From: Vulcanimicrobiota bacterium
GTDB taxonomy: Bacteria; Vulcanimicrobiota; Vulcanimicrobiia; Eremiobacterales; Eremiobacteraceae
NCBI GenBank assembly: GCA_019232725.1
Contig: JAFANK010000106.1
Location: forward strand, 1 to 11,394
Length of the DNA stretch: 11,394 nucleotides
Direction: 5' to 3'
Below are positions 1-7,268 of the stretch, piece after piece (within the stretch, counting starts at the first letter, position 1; each line of letters starts with the position of its first letter). The notes below the pieces were generated by a model. That model had not been told where the DNA came from. It saw only the letters and a list, made by a program, of their open reading frames with translations, and did no database searches. A program made the position numbers and the translations under genes.

Positions 1-75
1 TTCTTGAAGACGCTGCTCAACTCGAGCGCCCGAACCAACGGCGCCTCCGACACGACCTCCTCGCAAGCGAACTAA
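1..75 (+). CDS. C-terminal end of an unidentified protein (partial)
   Basis: Reading frame 1 is open from the first base to a TAA at 73-75 and gives 24 residues rich in Ser, Thr and Asn, ending SSQAN. Almost every codon (22 of 24 by my count) ends in G or C, the same bias as in the clear genes nearby. That is why I read it as the end of a real gene rather than chance. The tail looks flexible and hydrophilic. No domain is visible and no function can be given. It is followed by about 70 bases before the sugar dehydrogenase ATG, on the same strand. Confidence 0.55.
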   Translation, partial: FLKTLLNSSARTNGASDTTSSQAN

Positions 76-146
76 GCAACCGCGCCCCGCCACGAGACTG
101 GGCATCGCCACAGGCTGGCAGCCAGGCGTTGCGAAAAAACCTTGGC

Positions 147-1280
147 ATGCATGTGCGCATCGTCGCCCTGCTTGGCATAACAGCTGCGTTCGCCATCGCC
201 ACGGTCGCGCTTGCGCCTGGAGCCGCGGCACCGCCAAGCGGCGAACCCGCTCCCTTTGTCAGCGCCCCGCCCGGGTTCCACGTCACAGTGGTCTCCAAAC
301 ACGTGCCCGGCGCGCGCTTCATGGCATTTGCGCCCAATGGCGACTTGCTCGTGGCGCAGACCGCAGCCGGCAACATCGTCGTGATCCATCCGGGCACGTC
401 GCCCGATGCCGTGCCGGAGAAGTTCGACACCGGTCTTTCGCTGCCGCACGGGATGACGTTCGTCAACGATCGCTTGTACGTCGCGACCTGGTCGGGTGTG
501 CGGCGTTACCAGTATCCCAATGCGCACGCGACCATCATCTTCGACAACATGCCGCAAGGCGGTGTGCACAACCGCCGTGCCCTCGCCATCGCCGCCGACG
601 GCACGATCTACGTGTCGTCCGGCTCGACCTGCAACGTGTGCGAAGAAGACGACGCACGCTTCGCGACGATTTTGCGATACAATCCCGGTGACACGCACGG
701 GGTGATCTACGCGCACGGGCTGCGCAATGCATCGGGCCTTGCGTTCGATCCGAGCGGACGGTTGTGGGCCGTCGTCAATCAGCGCGACAACATCGGTCCC
801 ACACAGGCGGTGACTGATAACTTGCCCCCGGACGAGCTCGATCTGATCGTGCAAGGAGCCGATTATGGCTGGCCGCGGTGCTATCCCGACCCCGGTGCGC
901 GCCGTCGTCTTCCCAATCCCGAATACCCCAAGGCCGATTGTGCTGCCACGCGACCGGCTTCATTTGATATACCGCCCCACTCAGCACCGCTGGGTGTTGT
1001 CTTTTACCAAGCGCACGCGTTTCCCAAGAGCTATCAAGGCGCCGCCTTCATCGCGTTCCATGGCTCGTGGAACCGGTCCACGCCTGCCGGCGACAAAGTC
1101 GTGGCTGTGAGCTTTGCGGGCGGGAAGCCGGTTGCGTTGCACGATTTTGTCACCGGGTGGATCACGCCGGATAACACCTACCGCAACCGGCCGGTCGGAC
1201 TCGCGGTCGGCCCAGACGGCGCGCTCTACATCAGCGACGATCTGCAAGGATACATCTATCGCGTCGCCTACGCACCATGA
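147..1280 (+). CDS. secreted PQQ-dependent sugar dehydrogenase-like protein (GSDH/sorbosone dehydrogenase family)
   Basis: The protein has 377 residues from the ATG at 147. A basic start (MHVR), a hydrophobic stretch to about residue 23 and an Ala-rich cleavage region (APGAAA) form a signal peptide, so it should act outside the cytoplasmic membrane. The rest has the repeated blade pattern of a six-bladed beta-propeller. Family landmarks are a CNVC pair (162-165), GLRN (191-194), NQRD (211-214), YGWPRCY (240-246), HGSWNR (305-310) and a final blade with PVGLAVGPDGALYISDD. These match the glucose/sorbosone dehydrogenase family, whose characterised members oxidise sugars or polyols with PQQ. The substrate here cannot be read from sequence, and some homologues have no proven activity. 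An in-frame TTG at 129 would add six residues; neither start has a convincing Shine-Dalgarno. I prefer the ATG because the signal peptide then begins normally. It leads a same-strand run with the hydrolase and acetyltransferase. Confidence 0.88.
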   Translation: MHVRIVALLGITAAFAIATVALAPGAAAPPSGEPAPFVSAPPGFHVTVVSKHVPGARFMAFAPNGDLLVAQTAAGNIVVIHPGTSPDAVPEKFDTGLSLPHGMTFVNDRLYVATWSGVRRYQYPNAHATIIFDNMPQGGVHNRRALAIAADGTIYVSSGSTCNVCEEDDARFATILRYNPGDTHGVIYAHGLRNASGLAFDPSGRLWAVVNQRDNIGPTQAVTDNLPPDELDLIVQGADYGWPRCYPDPGARRRLPNPEYPKADCAATRPASFDIPPHSAPLGVVFYQAHAFPKSYQGAAFIAFHGSWNRSTPAGDKVVAVSFAGGKPVALHDFVTGWITPDNTYRNRPVGLAVGPDGALYISDDLQGYIYRVAYAP

Positions 1281-1297
1281 TGTGACGGCATGACCAC

Positions 1298-1332
1298 ACG
1301 ACGCAGAACGGAGCCCCTCGGCTAGGCGTCGT
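1298..1332 (+). other. possible weak hairpin between dehydrogenase and esterase genes
   Basis: In the 62-base gap, ACGACGC (1298-1304) can pair with GCGTCGT (1326-1332), and inside it AGCC (1312-1315) with GGCT (1320-1323) around a CCTC loop. The internal loops are unequal and no T run follows. It may be a processing or attenuating structure, or chance in GC-rich DNA. Confidence 0.22.
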
Positions 1333-1342
1333 AAGAGCGTCC

Positions 1343-2347
1343 ATGAAGACATTCGAACGCGGACAGATCCGAGTCTTACAACACTCCTCCACCGTACTGC
1401 GCGACAACGCGCTCGGCGATCCCGCGCAACGCGATCTTTATTGTTACCTGCCGCCGGGATATGACGAGACCAACGATCGGTATCCCGTCATCTACTGGCT
1501 GTCGGGGTTCACGGGCAACGGCCGGATGATGTTCAACGCCGACGGCTGGATGGAGTCGATCGACCGGCGGTTGGATCGTCTGATCGGTTCGGGGGCGATG
1601 CCTGCAGTCATTTGCGTGCTCCCGGATTGCTTCACGCGGTTAGGTGGCAGCCAGTACCTGGATTCGAGCGCGACCGGCAAGTACGAGACGTACATCGTCG
1701 GCGAACTCGTGCCGTTTGTGGACGGACAGTTGCGCACCAAGCCCGGACGCGATCACCGCGGCGTCACCGGGAAGTCCAGCGGCGGCTACGGCGCGCTGCG
1801 CCTTGCGATGCGCCGTCCGGACGTGTTCGGAGCGCTCGGATCGCACGCCGGTGACGCCTATTTCGCCTACTGCTATCTACCGGATTTTCCTAAGTTCATC
1901 ATGGGCGTGCAGCGCGCAGGCGGGGTGGAAGCATTTTTGCGCGAGTTCGAAGCGCTTCCCAAGAAGACCCACGAGGCGATGGAAGTGCTCAACATCCTGG
2001 CGATGGCGGCATGTTATTCCCCCAATCCTGCAGCGCCGCTTGGCATCGATCTGCCGGTTCGTCTGCCGAGCGGCGAGATCGACTCAAGCGTCTGGAAGCG
2101 GTGGGAAACAAACGATCCCGTGCACATGGCGCGCGAGCATGCCGATGCACTCCGCTCGCTCAAGCGGATCTATCTCGACGCCGGCAATCGTGACGAATGG
2201 AACCTGCACATCGGCGCGCGCATCTTCACAAGCCGCCTGGACGAGCTCGGCATCCCCTACATCTATGAGGAATTCGACGACACCCACATGGGTATCGCGT
2301 ACCGCTACGACCGCTCGTTCTGCGAGCTGGCCCGCGTGCTGACCTGA
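1343..2347 (+). CDS. esterase D / S-formylglutathione hydrolase-like alpha/beta hydrolase
   Basis: The protein has 334 residues and no signal peptide, so it is probably cytoplasmic. The N-terminal part (about 20-60) holds the family strand pattern RDLYCYLPPGYD and PVIYWLSGFTGN, the second giving the oxyanion-hole region. The nucleophile elbow is GKSSGGYG (143-150), with Ser145 in G-x-S-x-G. Asp284 (GNRDEW; Asp279 is less likely) and His315 (DDTHMG) sit where the acid and the base of the triad belong. This is the putative esterase family that includes S-formylglutathione hydrolase, antigen 85 and enterochelin esterases. The substrate is unknown, and ester hydrolysis is the safe statement. An insert-like, Met- and Tyr-rich stretch at about 172-230 is larger than in formylglutathione hydrolases. 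The start ATG has a weak AAGAG six bases upstream. The acetyltransferase frame begins 18 bases after its stop, so co-transcription is likely. Confidence 0.87.
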   Translation: MKTFERGQIRVLQHSSTVLRDNALGDPAQRDLYCYLPPGYDETNDRYPVIYWLSGFTGNGRMMFNADGWMESIDRRLDRLIGSGAMPAVICVLPDCFTRLGGSQYLDSSATGKYETYIVGELVPFVDGQLRTKPGRDHRGVTGKSSGGYGALRLAMRRPDVFGALGSHAGDAYFAYCYLPDFPKFIMGVQRAGGVEAFLREFEALPKKTHEAMEVLNILAMAACYSPNPAAPLGIDLPVRLPSGEIDSSVWKRWETNDPVHMAREHADALRSLKRIYLDAGNRDEWNLHIGARIFTSRLDELGIPYIYEEFDDTHMGIAYRYDRSFCELARVLT

Positions 2348-2362
2348 CAGAATATTAGCCGC

Positions 2363-2876
2363 GTGATGCAGCGCGAACAGCTCCCGGTCGAGGTGCGCGA
2401 TGCAGGCGCGACCGATGTGGCCGCGATTGCGCGCATCTATGCGCAAGGCGTGCACGACCGCATGGCGACCCTTGAGAGCGATCCGAAATCGGATGACGAG
2501 ATCGCGGAGTGGCTGTTCGCCGAGCCGCCTGGACGCTATCCCATTCGTCGTCGCGTTGGCCTCGGGCGAGGTGGTGGGCTGGGCCGCGCTGCGGCCGTAC
2601 TCGCATCGCTGCGCGTATCGCGGCGTCGGCGACCTGTCCGTGTACGTCGCGCGCGAGGCCCGCGGCAAAGGCGTAGGCGGCCGGCTTCTTGCCGCATTAG
2701 AACAACGCGCAAGGGCAAGGGGCATCCACAAGATCGTGCTCTTCGCGCTGTCGGATAACCGCACCGGACGCGCGTTGTATGACAAGCGTGGATTCTGTGA
2801 GGTCGGCGTGCACAGAGAACACGGCATCCTTGATGGCCGGCTGCGCGATGTGGTCGTGATGGAGAAGATCCTCTAG
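2363..2876 (+). pseudogene. GNAT N-acetyltransferase, phosphinothricin acetyltransferase-like, interrupted by a one-base frameshift
   Basis: Two overlapping frames together make one acetyltransferase. The first (GTG 2363, or ATG 2366) encodes the N-terminal part, with VRDAGATDVAAIARIYAQGV and continuing to FAEPPGRYP. The second, shifted by +1, continues with FVVALASGEVVGWAALRPYS, then LSVYVAREARGKGVGGRLL (the acetyl-CoA binding R/Q-x-x-G-x-G/A motif, about residues 97-109 when joined), DNRTGRALYDKRGF and a C-terminus ending VVVMEKIL. Skipping one base in the CCCA at 2540-2543 restores a continuous protein of about 170 residues, the usual size for this family. The family acetylates free amines such as phosphinothricin or related toxic amino acids, often for resistance; the substrate here is not known. 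The simplest readings are a recent inactivating insertion or a base-calling error in an assembly. Neither half alone would fold as a GNAT domain. Confidence 0.85.
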
Positions 2877-2886
2877 CGCCTATCCT

Positions 2887-2930
2887 CTCAGCGAAGTCTC
2901 ATAGCGGCCTCAGCGAAGGTTCATGCGTCG
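2887..2930 (+). promoter_or_regulatory. four tandem 11-bp direct repeats, likely OmpR/PhoB-family response-regulator box
   Basis: Four successive 11-base units start CTCAGCGAAG (2887), CTCATAGCGG (2898), CTCAGCGAAG (2909) and TTCATGCGTC (2920), so YTCA recurs exactly every 11 bases. Units 1 and 3 agree at their first ten bases. An 11-bp direct-repeat spacing is the hallmark of sites for winged-helix response regulators such as PhoB, PhoP and PmrA. A TATGCT at 2946-2951 could serve as -10 with no recognisable -35, as in activator-dependent promoters. The spacing is seen in the sequence; the regulator class is inferred. Confidence 0.55.
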
Positions 2931-2950
2931 CAGGGCGCGCGTACGTATGC

Positions 2951-3029
2951 TTGACCCTGTAGGACCTGGGCCCATGAGGGCATCGCGGGCGAGCGCTTGC
3001 GACATGAGAGGTCCGTGAGAAAGGGTCAA
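2951..3029 (+). promoter_or_regulatory. long hairpin in the lipoprotein leader, covering the ribosome-binding region
   Basis: TTGACCCT (2951-2958) is the exact inverse complement of AGGGTCAA (3022-3029), and nested inside it GGACCT (2962-2967) complements AGGTCC (3009-3014). The right arm contains the only Shine-Dalgarno-like purines (AAAGGG, 3020-3025) ahead of the ATG at 3038. Folding could therefore limit translation. The pairing is visible; a regulatory role is inferred, and 6-8 base arms can occur by chance. Confidence 0.35.
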
Positions 3030-3037
3030 TATCTGTT

Positions 3038-4132
3038 ATGCGAACTCGCCTGATCTTCGCGCTCTTGGCCTCGGTCGTCATCGCTGGGTGTAGCGGTGGC
3101 GGGGCCATGAATCCAGGGCCGCAATCCAACCAGAACACCCAAGCGACGCAACAAGAGATCGCCCAAGCCGGCGCGGACGCCGTGCTCGGCCCGGTCGAGA
3201 TGGGCGCGCTGCAAGATAGCCTCCTCAGCGGCAGCATGGGCGTGCCGCTCTCCACGTCACGGGCACCGCTCTCGACGTTTGCCGTTTCCGCCAGCGGCGC
3301 GTGCAACAATGGCGTCGAGTACACGGTCACGCCGGGACCTGGCCCCAATCAGACCACCTACGAGACGAAGTACTTCTACGACAAGGCGTGCAGCACGCTT
3401 GAAAAAGACGTCCTCGCCATCCGTACGCTGAACAGCGCATCGAGCGAGACGATCGTGCGCACCGCCAAGATCTACAACCTCGCCGGCCTCTTGTTGACCA
3501 CGCGCGTGTCGAACTACTCGATCACGGGCGCGCCGGGCAACTTCTCGGCCGTGATCACGGGCAACGTCGTCATCGGCACCTCCACGAGCGCCGCGGTGCT
3601 GTTCGGTCATCAGTTCACGGTTGCGCCGCAGAGCTCGACCGTCTCGACGATCGCCGCGAATTCAGGCCGCGTGACGAACAACGGCAACCCGCACATCAAC
3701 GAATCGTTCGGCCACATGGGCGTGCTGTCCAATGGCACGATGACGACCGATGCGTCGGGCGACATCACCTTCGCAGGCTCGCATGCCGGCACGTTCTTCA
3801 AGGGCCCGCTGGGAACGCTGACGCTGTCCTCGACGCCCCCATTCACCGTGTCGGGCGGCACCGAGCTCGGCACGAACAACGTGAGCGGTTCCGTCGAGTT
3901 CAACGATGTCTGCGACATCGTGGCCGTCTCCATCAACGGCACGCTCTGGAATGGTGACGCGATCAGCATCTCCAGCAGCGGTACGCCGCCGGGTGTGTCC
4001 ATCAACGGGACGATCACGGATACGTCAGGCCACAACGTGGCGACGTTCTCCGTCGATCAGAACGGCGATGGGATCATCACCTTCGCCAATGGTCAACAAG
4101 CCCTCATCTACGACTGGCACATCGTGCGATAA
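3038..4132 (+). CDS. lipoprotein of unknown function
   Basis: The protein has 364 residues and begins with a lipoprotein signal: basic MRTR, a hydrophobic core, and the lipobox VIAGC with the lipidated Cys at 18, followed by a Gly/Ser/Asn/Gln-rich linker to about residue 45. It should therefore be anchored to a membrane on its outer face. The mature part is Thr/Ser/Asn-rich and beta-like, with repeated short strands such as SINGTLWNGD and SINGTITDTS, three further Cys (89, 118, 292), and DQNGDGII at 340-347. The last resembles a calcium-binding DxNGDG loop, but only one copy is present. I recognise no family. The gene stands alone, with its own likely regulated promoter region upstream and a strong palindrome just downstream, which suggests a separately controlled envelope protein. 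Confidence 0.82.
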   Translation: MRTRLIFALLASVVIAGCSGGGAMNPGPQSNQNTQATQQEIAQAGADAVLGPVEMGALQDSLLSGSMGVPLSTSRAPLSTFAVSASGACNNGVEYTVTPGPGPNQTTYETKYFYDKACSTLEKDVLAIRTLNSASSETIVRTAKIYNLAGLLLTTRVSNYSITGAPGNFSAVITGNVVIGTSTSAAVLFGHQFTVAPQSSTVSTIAANSGRVTNNGNPHINESFGHMGVLSNGTMTTDASGDITFAGSHAGTFFKGPLGTLTLSSTPPFTVSGGTELGTNNVSGSVEFNDVCDIVAVSINGTLWNGDAISISSSGTPPGVSINGTITDTSGHNVATFSVDQNGDGIITFANGQQALIYDWHIVR

Positions 4133-4160
4133 TCCAAAAACAAACGTCCCCGCCTCCGGT

Positions 4161-4189
4161 GAAGAGGACCCTGCTCAAGGGTCCTCTTC
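4161..4189. terminator. bidirectional hairpin terminator between convergent genes
   Basis: GAAGAGGACCCT (4161-4172) and AGGGTCCTCTTC (4178-4189) form a perfect 12-bp stem with a five-base GCTCA loop, lying between the stop of the lipoprotein gene and the stop of the M48 gene. There is no proper T run directly after it on the plus strand. On the minus strand a TTTTT comes only about 25 bases beyond the stem. Position and stem perfection still argue for a shared terminator. Confidence 0.7.
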
Positions 4190-4199
4190 ATGTCGCGCT

Positions 4200-5039
4200 T
4201 TAGTGGGGAGTCTGTTGTAAGGTGTCGCCCTTCTGACTCATCGGCAGGCCGCTTGTGTCACGCAGCGTCGGGGAGAAGTGTCCGAATTTCTTTGGCTGGC
4301 TTTTGATGTACGACTCGATTCGCTCGATGCGATTGCTGGTCGAAGGGTGTTCTTGCACGTACTGTTCGAAGCCGGCGTCGCCGTATAGCTTTTCGATCTC
4401 TTGGAAGAACCAGACCGAACCCCACGGGTTATAGCCGGCACGCGCCGCCAGATCGACACCTTTTTGATCCGCGGCGTACTCCTGCGATCGCGTGAAGTTG
4501 AGAAAACCGTACTGGCCCACGATGGTCGCGGCGGTGTACGTGTTCTCCGCGCCTTTGCTATGCACGAACTTCTGCATGAACTGCGAGAACGCGTTCATGT
4601 GCGCTTGCGTCTGCGTCCTCGCGACGACATGTCCGAGCACGAGATGCCCCATCTCGTGGCCGAGCACGGCTGCCAGTTCATCCGCGTTATCGGCACTGCG
4701 CAGCAGCCCGACGTTGACGTAAATACGCCCGTCGGGTGCGGAGAATGCGTTGACCGAATTCCCTTGGATGATGATGAACTGGGTGGTGAACCAATGTGGC
4801 GAGGCAGCCTTGTCGATGCGGACGCCGGTCGCGCGCAGCGCCTGATAGAAGGGCGATTGCTGCACGATGAGGCCCTTGCTCAGCATGTCGGCATAGACTT
4901 GGTTGCCGATCTGCATGTCCTGCGTGTGGTCGTCCGCGAGCGTGCTGCCCGCCCAGCTCACAACGGCTGCGGCAGCAACGGCCAGTGCGATCGCGCGGCG
5001 CGCACGCCGTCTAGGCGTCCATATGTCCCGAGACGTCAT
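4200..5039 (-). CDS. M48-family zinc metalloprotease, exported (BepA/LoiP-like)
   Basis: The protein has 279 residues. An Arg-rich start followed by an Ala/Val core and a break at about STLADD (residues 32-37) is a signal peptide, so it acts in the envelope. The zinc site is complete: HEMGH at 128-132, with Glu129 as catalytic base, and the third ligand Glu187 in SQEYAAD. NAFSAPDGRIYVNVGLL (97-113) and the distal HPSTSNRIERIE (231-242) are standard for this family. Characterised relatives (BepA/YfgC, LoiP) degrade or help assemble misfolded outer-membrane proteins; a similar envelope quality-control role is likely but inferred. No TPR region is present, so it is the short LoiP-like form. A purine-rich AGAGGA lies about ten bases before the ATG. 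It is divergent from the small secreted-protein gene, with about 70 bases between them to carry both promoters. Confidence 0.9.
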   Translation of the reverse strand: MTSRDIWTPRRRARRAIALAVAAAAVVSWAGSTLADDHTQDMQIGNQVYADMLSKGLIVQQSPFYQALRATGVRIDKAASPHWFTTQFIIIQGNSVNAFSAPDGRIYVNVGLLRSADNADELAAVLGHEMGHLVLGHVVARTQTQAHMNAFSQFMQKFVHSKGAENTYTAATIVGQYGFLNFTRSQEYAADQKGVDLAARAGYNPWGSVWFFQEIEKLYGDAGFEQYVQEHPSTSNRIERIESYIKSQPKKFGHFSPTLRDTSGLPMSQKGDTLQQTPH

Positions 5040-5109
5040 AGGTCAGCCGTCCTCTTCGGGCGCTGGTTCCAGGATGCACGATGATACCCTCGCGAACCAC
5101 GGCACCACG

Positions 5110-5679
5110 ATGGGCGTGCAACGCATGACGATTCTCGCCATGGCTGTTGTGATAGCGTGCGCGTCGCTCGCGCGTGCAAGCGGCCAAGGCCTCTTCACAT
5201 CCGCCGAGCTGAAACAGCTGCGGGCTTGGTCGATCACGCCTGTCGCACCATCCTATGTCCCGCCGGGGTATGCGGGCCACGTCACGCTCGACAAGGCAGC
5301 GCACAAGTACGAGATCACCTACCGGGGTCCGGCAGGCGCGTACTTCGTGTTCGCAGGGGCCGCGGACTCCGCGAGCGCGCCCTCCCCGACGCCCGCGCCG
5401 AAACACCACAACATGTTCAGTTCGATCGGGTCGCTCTTCAACCACCACGCATCACAGAGTCAAGGGGTCGCGGGCGAAGAAGAAGCAGACCCAAACCAGG
5501 ATATCGCCGCCGATTCACCGCTCATCGGCACGACGCACTTCAAGGAGACGAAAAGCCACTGCGCCACCGGCGTCGGGCAGAAGACGATCGGCGCAGCGAC
5601 CTATTCGTTGATGGGCTGCAACACGTCGCCTGACGATCTCGTCAAAGTGTATCGCTCGGCCGCCGCCGTCTCGCATTGA
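5110..5679 (+). CDS. small secreted protein of unknown function
   Basis: About 189 residues from the ATG at 5110. In-frame ATGs at 5074 and 5125 are alternatives, and no clear ribosome-binding site decides between them. The one at 5110 or 5125 places the hydrophobic signal (TILAMAVVIACASLARA) correctly. After the signal come a segment PSYVPPGYAGHVTL and KYEITYRGPAGAYFVF (about residues 48-81), a Ser/Pro/Ala linker, a His-rich patch near 99-113, an acidic stretch, and a C-terminal part with two Cys (151, 170) that could pair. The 'YxPxGY ... Y-I-x-Y-R' pattern resembles small extracytoplasmic domains of the DUF4367 type; this is a loose resemblance. Its stop overlaps the start of the membrane sensor gene (TTGA), so the two are translationally coupled and may work together. 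Confidence 0.72.
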   Translation: MGVQRMTILAMAVVIACASLARASGQGLFTSAELKQLRAWSITPVAPSYVPPGYAGHVTLDKAAHKYEITYRGPAGAYFVFAGAADSASAPSPTPAPKHHNMFSSIGSLFNHHASQSQGVAGEEEADPNQDIAADSPLIGTTHFKETKSHCATGVGQKTIGAATYSLMGCNTSPDDLVKVYRSAAAVSH

Positions 5680-7268
5680 GCCTTCCCGAGATCCTGCTCG
5701 ATCCGCGCAGCTCGCGCCAGCTCGTCTGGCGTATTGGCATCACCGGTGCCGCGCTCGCGGCATTTGTCTTCGCGTATCACGACGTGCTCATTCCGCTTGG
5801 CGCCAAGCAGCTTGTGCATCCGTACAGCAGCGTCGTCTATGCGATGCACTATCGGATCGAAGCCATCGTTCGGATCTGCATGGTGTTGGCCGCCATCCTC
5901 ACCGCGTGGACGACGCGCGGTCTGCAGCGTGACCGGTTGTTGGCGACCGCGCTCATCGGCAGCTCGCTTGACGTGTACTGGCAGTGGTACGATCCGACCG
6001 CCCCGCGCTTATGGCTGCCGATGCTGCTCAAGTATGCCGGCACGAGCTACGGCCTCATGCAGTTCATCCGGTTTGCGTCGCGCTTTTCGGACGAGCAGTT
6101 CCACGGCATCCCCAAGGCGCTCTACCGGCTGGCCCCCGTGGTGTTCCTCATCGGCGCGTGCGGCTTTGCGGCGCAGTTCTTGAAGCTGCCGCCCGATCTC
6201 AACCCGCTCGCCCAGTACTACGGCTACGATCCCACCCGCATGAACACTCGGGTGCTGTTCAACACCTATATCATAGGCGACGCGGTAGCCAAATTGGTGA
6301 TGATCACCGCTGCCGGCATTGGGTTTGTGACCGCGCCAAAAGGGTCACGCCAGCGCATGCTGCTGGTCTTCGTCTCGTTTTGCGGTTACGCGTTCGGCAC
6401 GGCGGCGCACTTCTTGCTGCGTTTGCATTTCACGAGCGACCCGGATTGGTTGAACGACCTCGACGCCGGGTTTTCACTCGCGCTCCCCTTCGGTCTCGGC
6501 GCGGCGCTGCTCAACAAGCATTTCTTTGACGTGGAGTTTTACCTCGACCGGGCGCTGACGGCGACCGTGGCCAGCGGTGCGTTGCTTTTGGCCTATTTCG
6601 GTGTGGAGCACGTCACCGGTGAGACGGCGCGCCAGTGGATCGCAAGCGCCGTGCCCGTGCTCGGCCGCATCGGCGTGCCGCCGGATGCGGTCGCGCCGCT
6701 GCTGGATTTCTTGTTGCTGTTCGCGGTGTTCTTCATCGTTCACCGCCTGTACGTGATCTGCGAGCCGCTCGTCGAGCGGTTGTTCTCGAGCGATCGTGAC
6801 AAACGGATGGAGGCGCTGCGCGAGTTTCGCGACACGGTCGCCAATAGCGCCGATGTGACGACCCTCAAGAAAGGTCTCCACCACGCGCTCGACTTTGGCG
6901 CAGATGCGACGTTCGCTCACGTCTACCAGCTGGATGCGGACGCGGTTGGCGCAGAGCGCTTCGACCCCGTGATCTGTTACCCGGAATGCCCCGCTCCAGT
7001 GGCCGGGAACGACGTCGCGATCGCGATGTTGCGGCAGACCCGCAAACCCGTGAAGCTCTACCACCATGACAGCACGGCGCTGCCCGGTGAGCTCGCCTTG
7101 CCCATGCCGGTAGGCGGCAAGTTGTTCGGCTTTTTGGCCTGCGGCCCGAATCGGTCGCGCGTGCGCTACGCTCCCGACCAGATCGAGGAGCTCGCGGCTA
7201 TCGCGCGCGAGACCGGCGCAACGCTGTTCGCGTTGCAGGCCCATGCGGCGCGTCCGGTGCCGGTCTAG
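5676..7268 (+). CDS. multi-pass membrane sensor protein with C-terminal GAF-like domain and no output domain
   Basis: 530 residues from a TTG at 5676 that overlaps the upstream stop (TTGA); no ATG is available until well inside the membrane region. About ten hydrophobic segments fall at roughly 17-35, 62-80, 88-103, 112-133, 152-170, 196-219, 228-250, 264-280, 291-310 and 340-360. The stretch FFDVEFYLDRALTATVASG and then ICEPLVERLFSSDRDKRMEALREF is typical of the membrane-to-cytoplasm junction of 7TM-type sensor kinases (DIDxxxxRAL ... VDRLFF). Residues about 383-520 then look like a GAF domain, ending LALPMPVGGKLFGFLACG and YAPDQIEELAAIA. A histidine kinase, GGDEF or other effector would normally follow, but the protein ends at 530. 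It is either a sensor that signals by protein contact or one whose partner is encoded elsewhere. The ligand is unknown. Co-translation with the secreted protein suggests a functional pair. Confidence 0.75.
   Translation: MSLPEILLDPRSSRQLVWRIGITGAALAAFVFAYHDVLIPLGAKQLVHPYSSVVYAMHYRIEAIVRICMVLAAILTAWTTRGLQRDRLLATALIGSSLDVYWQWYDPTAPRLWLPMLLKYAGTSYGLMQFIRFASRFSDEQFHGIPKALYRLAPVVFLIGACGFAAQFLKLPPDLNPLAQYYGYDPTRMNTRVLFNTYIIGDAVAKLVMITAAGIGFVTAPKGSRQRMLLVFVSFCGYAFGTAAHFLLRLHFTSDPDWLNDLDAGFSLALPFGLGAALLNKHFFDVEFYLDRALTATVASGALLLAYFGVEHVTGETARQWIASAVPVLGRIGVPPDAVAPLLDFLLLFAVFFIVHRLYVICEPLVERLFSSDRDKRMEALREFRDTVANSADVTTLKKGLHHALDFGADATFAHVYQLDADAVGAERFDPVICYPECPAPVAGNDVAIAMLRQTRKPVKLYHHDSTALPGELALPMPVGGKLFGFLACGPNRSRVRYAPDQIEELAAIARETGATLFALQAHAARPVPV

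Noticed and set aside
115..125. Palindrome CTGGC-A-GCCAG before the dehydrogenase gene
   Set aside because: A one-base loop cannot form an RNA hairpin as written, the arms are only five bases, and no T run follows; likely chance.
72..854. Minus-strand open frame of 260 codons opposite the sugar dehydrogenase gene
   Set aside because: It is antisense to a gene with clear family motifs and signal peptide; in GC-rich DNA the opposite frames stay open by codon bias. Its own protein has no recognisable domain.
2951..2956. TTGACC as a -35 for the lipoprotein gene
   Set aside because: At 17 bases downstream there is only ATGAGG, not a usable -10. The hexamer is better explained as part of the hairpin arm, and TATGCT at 2946 behind the 11-bp repeats is a better, though unproven, -10.
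4401..5084. Plus-strand open frame opposite the M48 protease
   Set aside because: The minus-strand protein has HEMGH and all family motifs; the plus frame is low in hydrophobic core and is a shadow.
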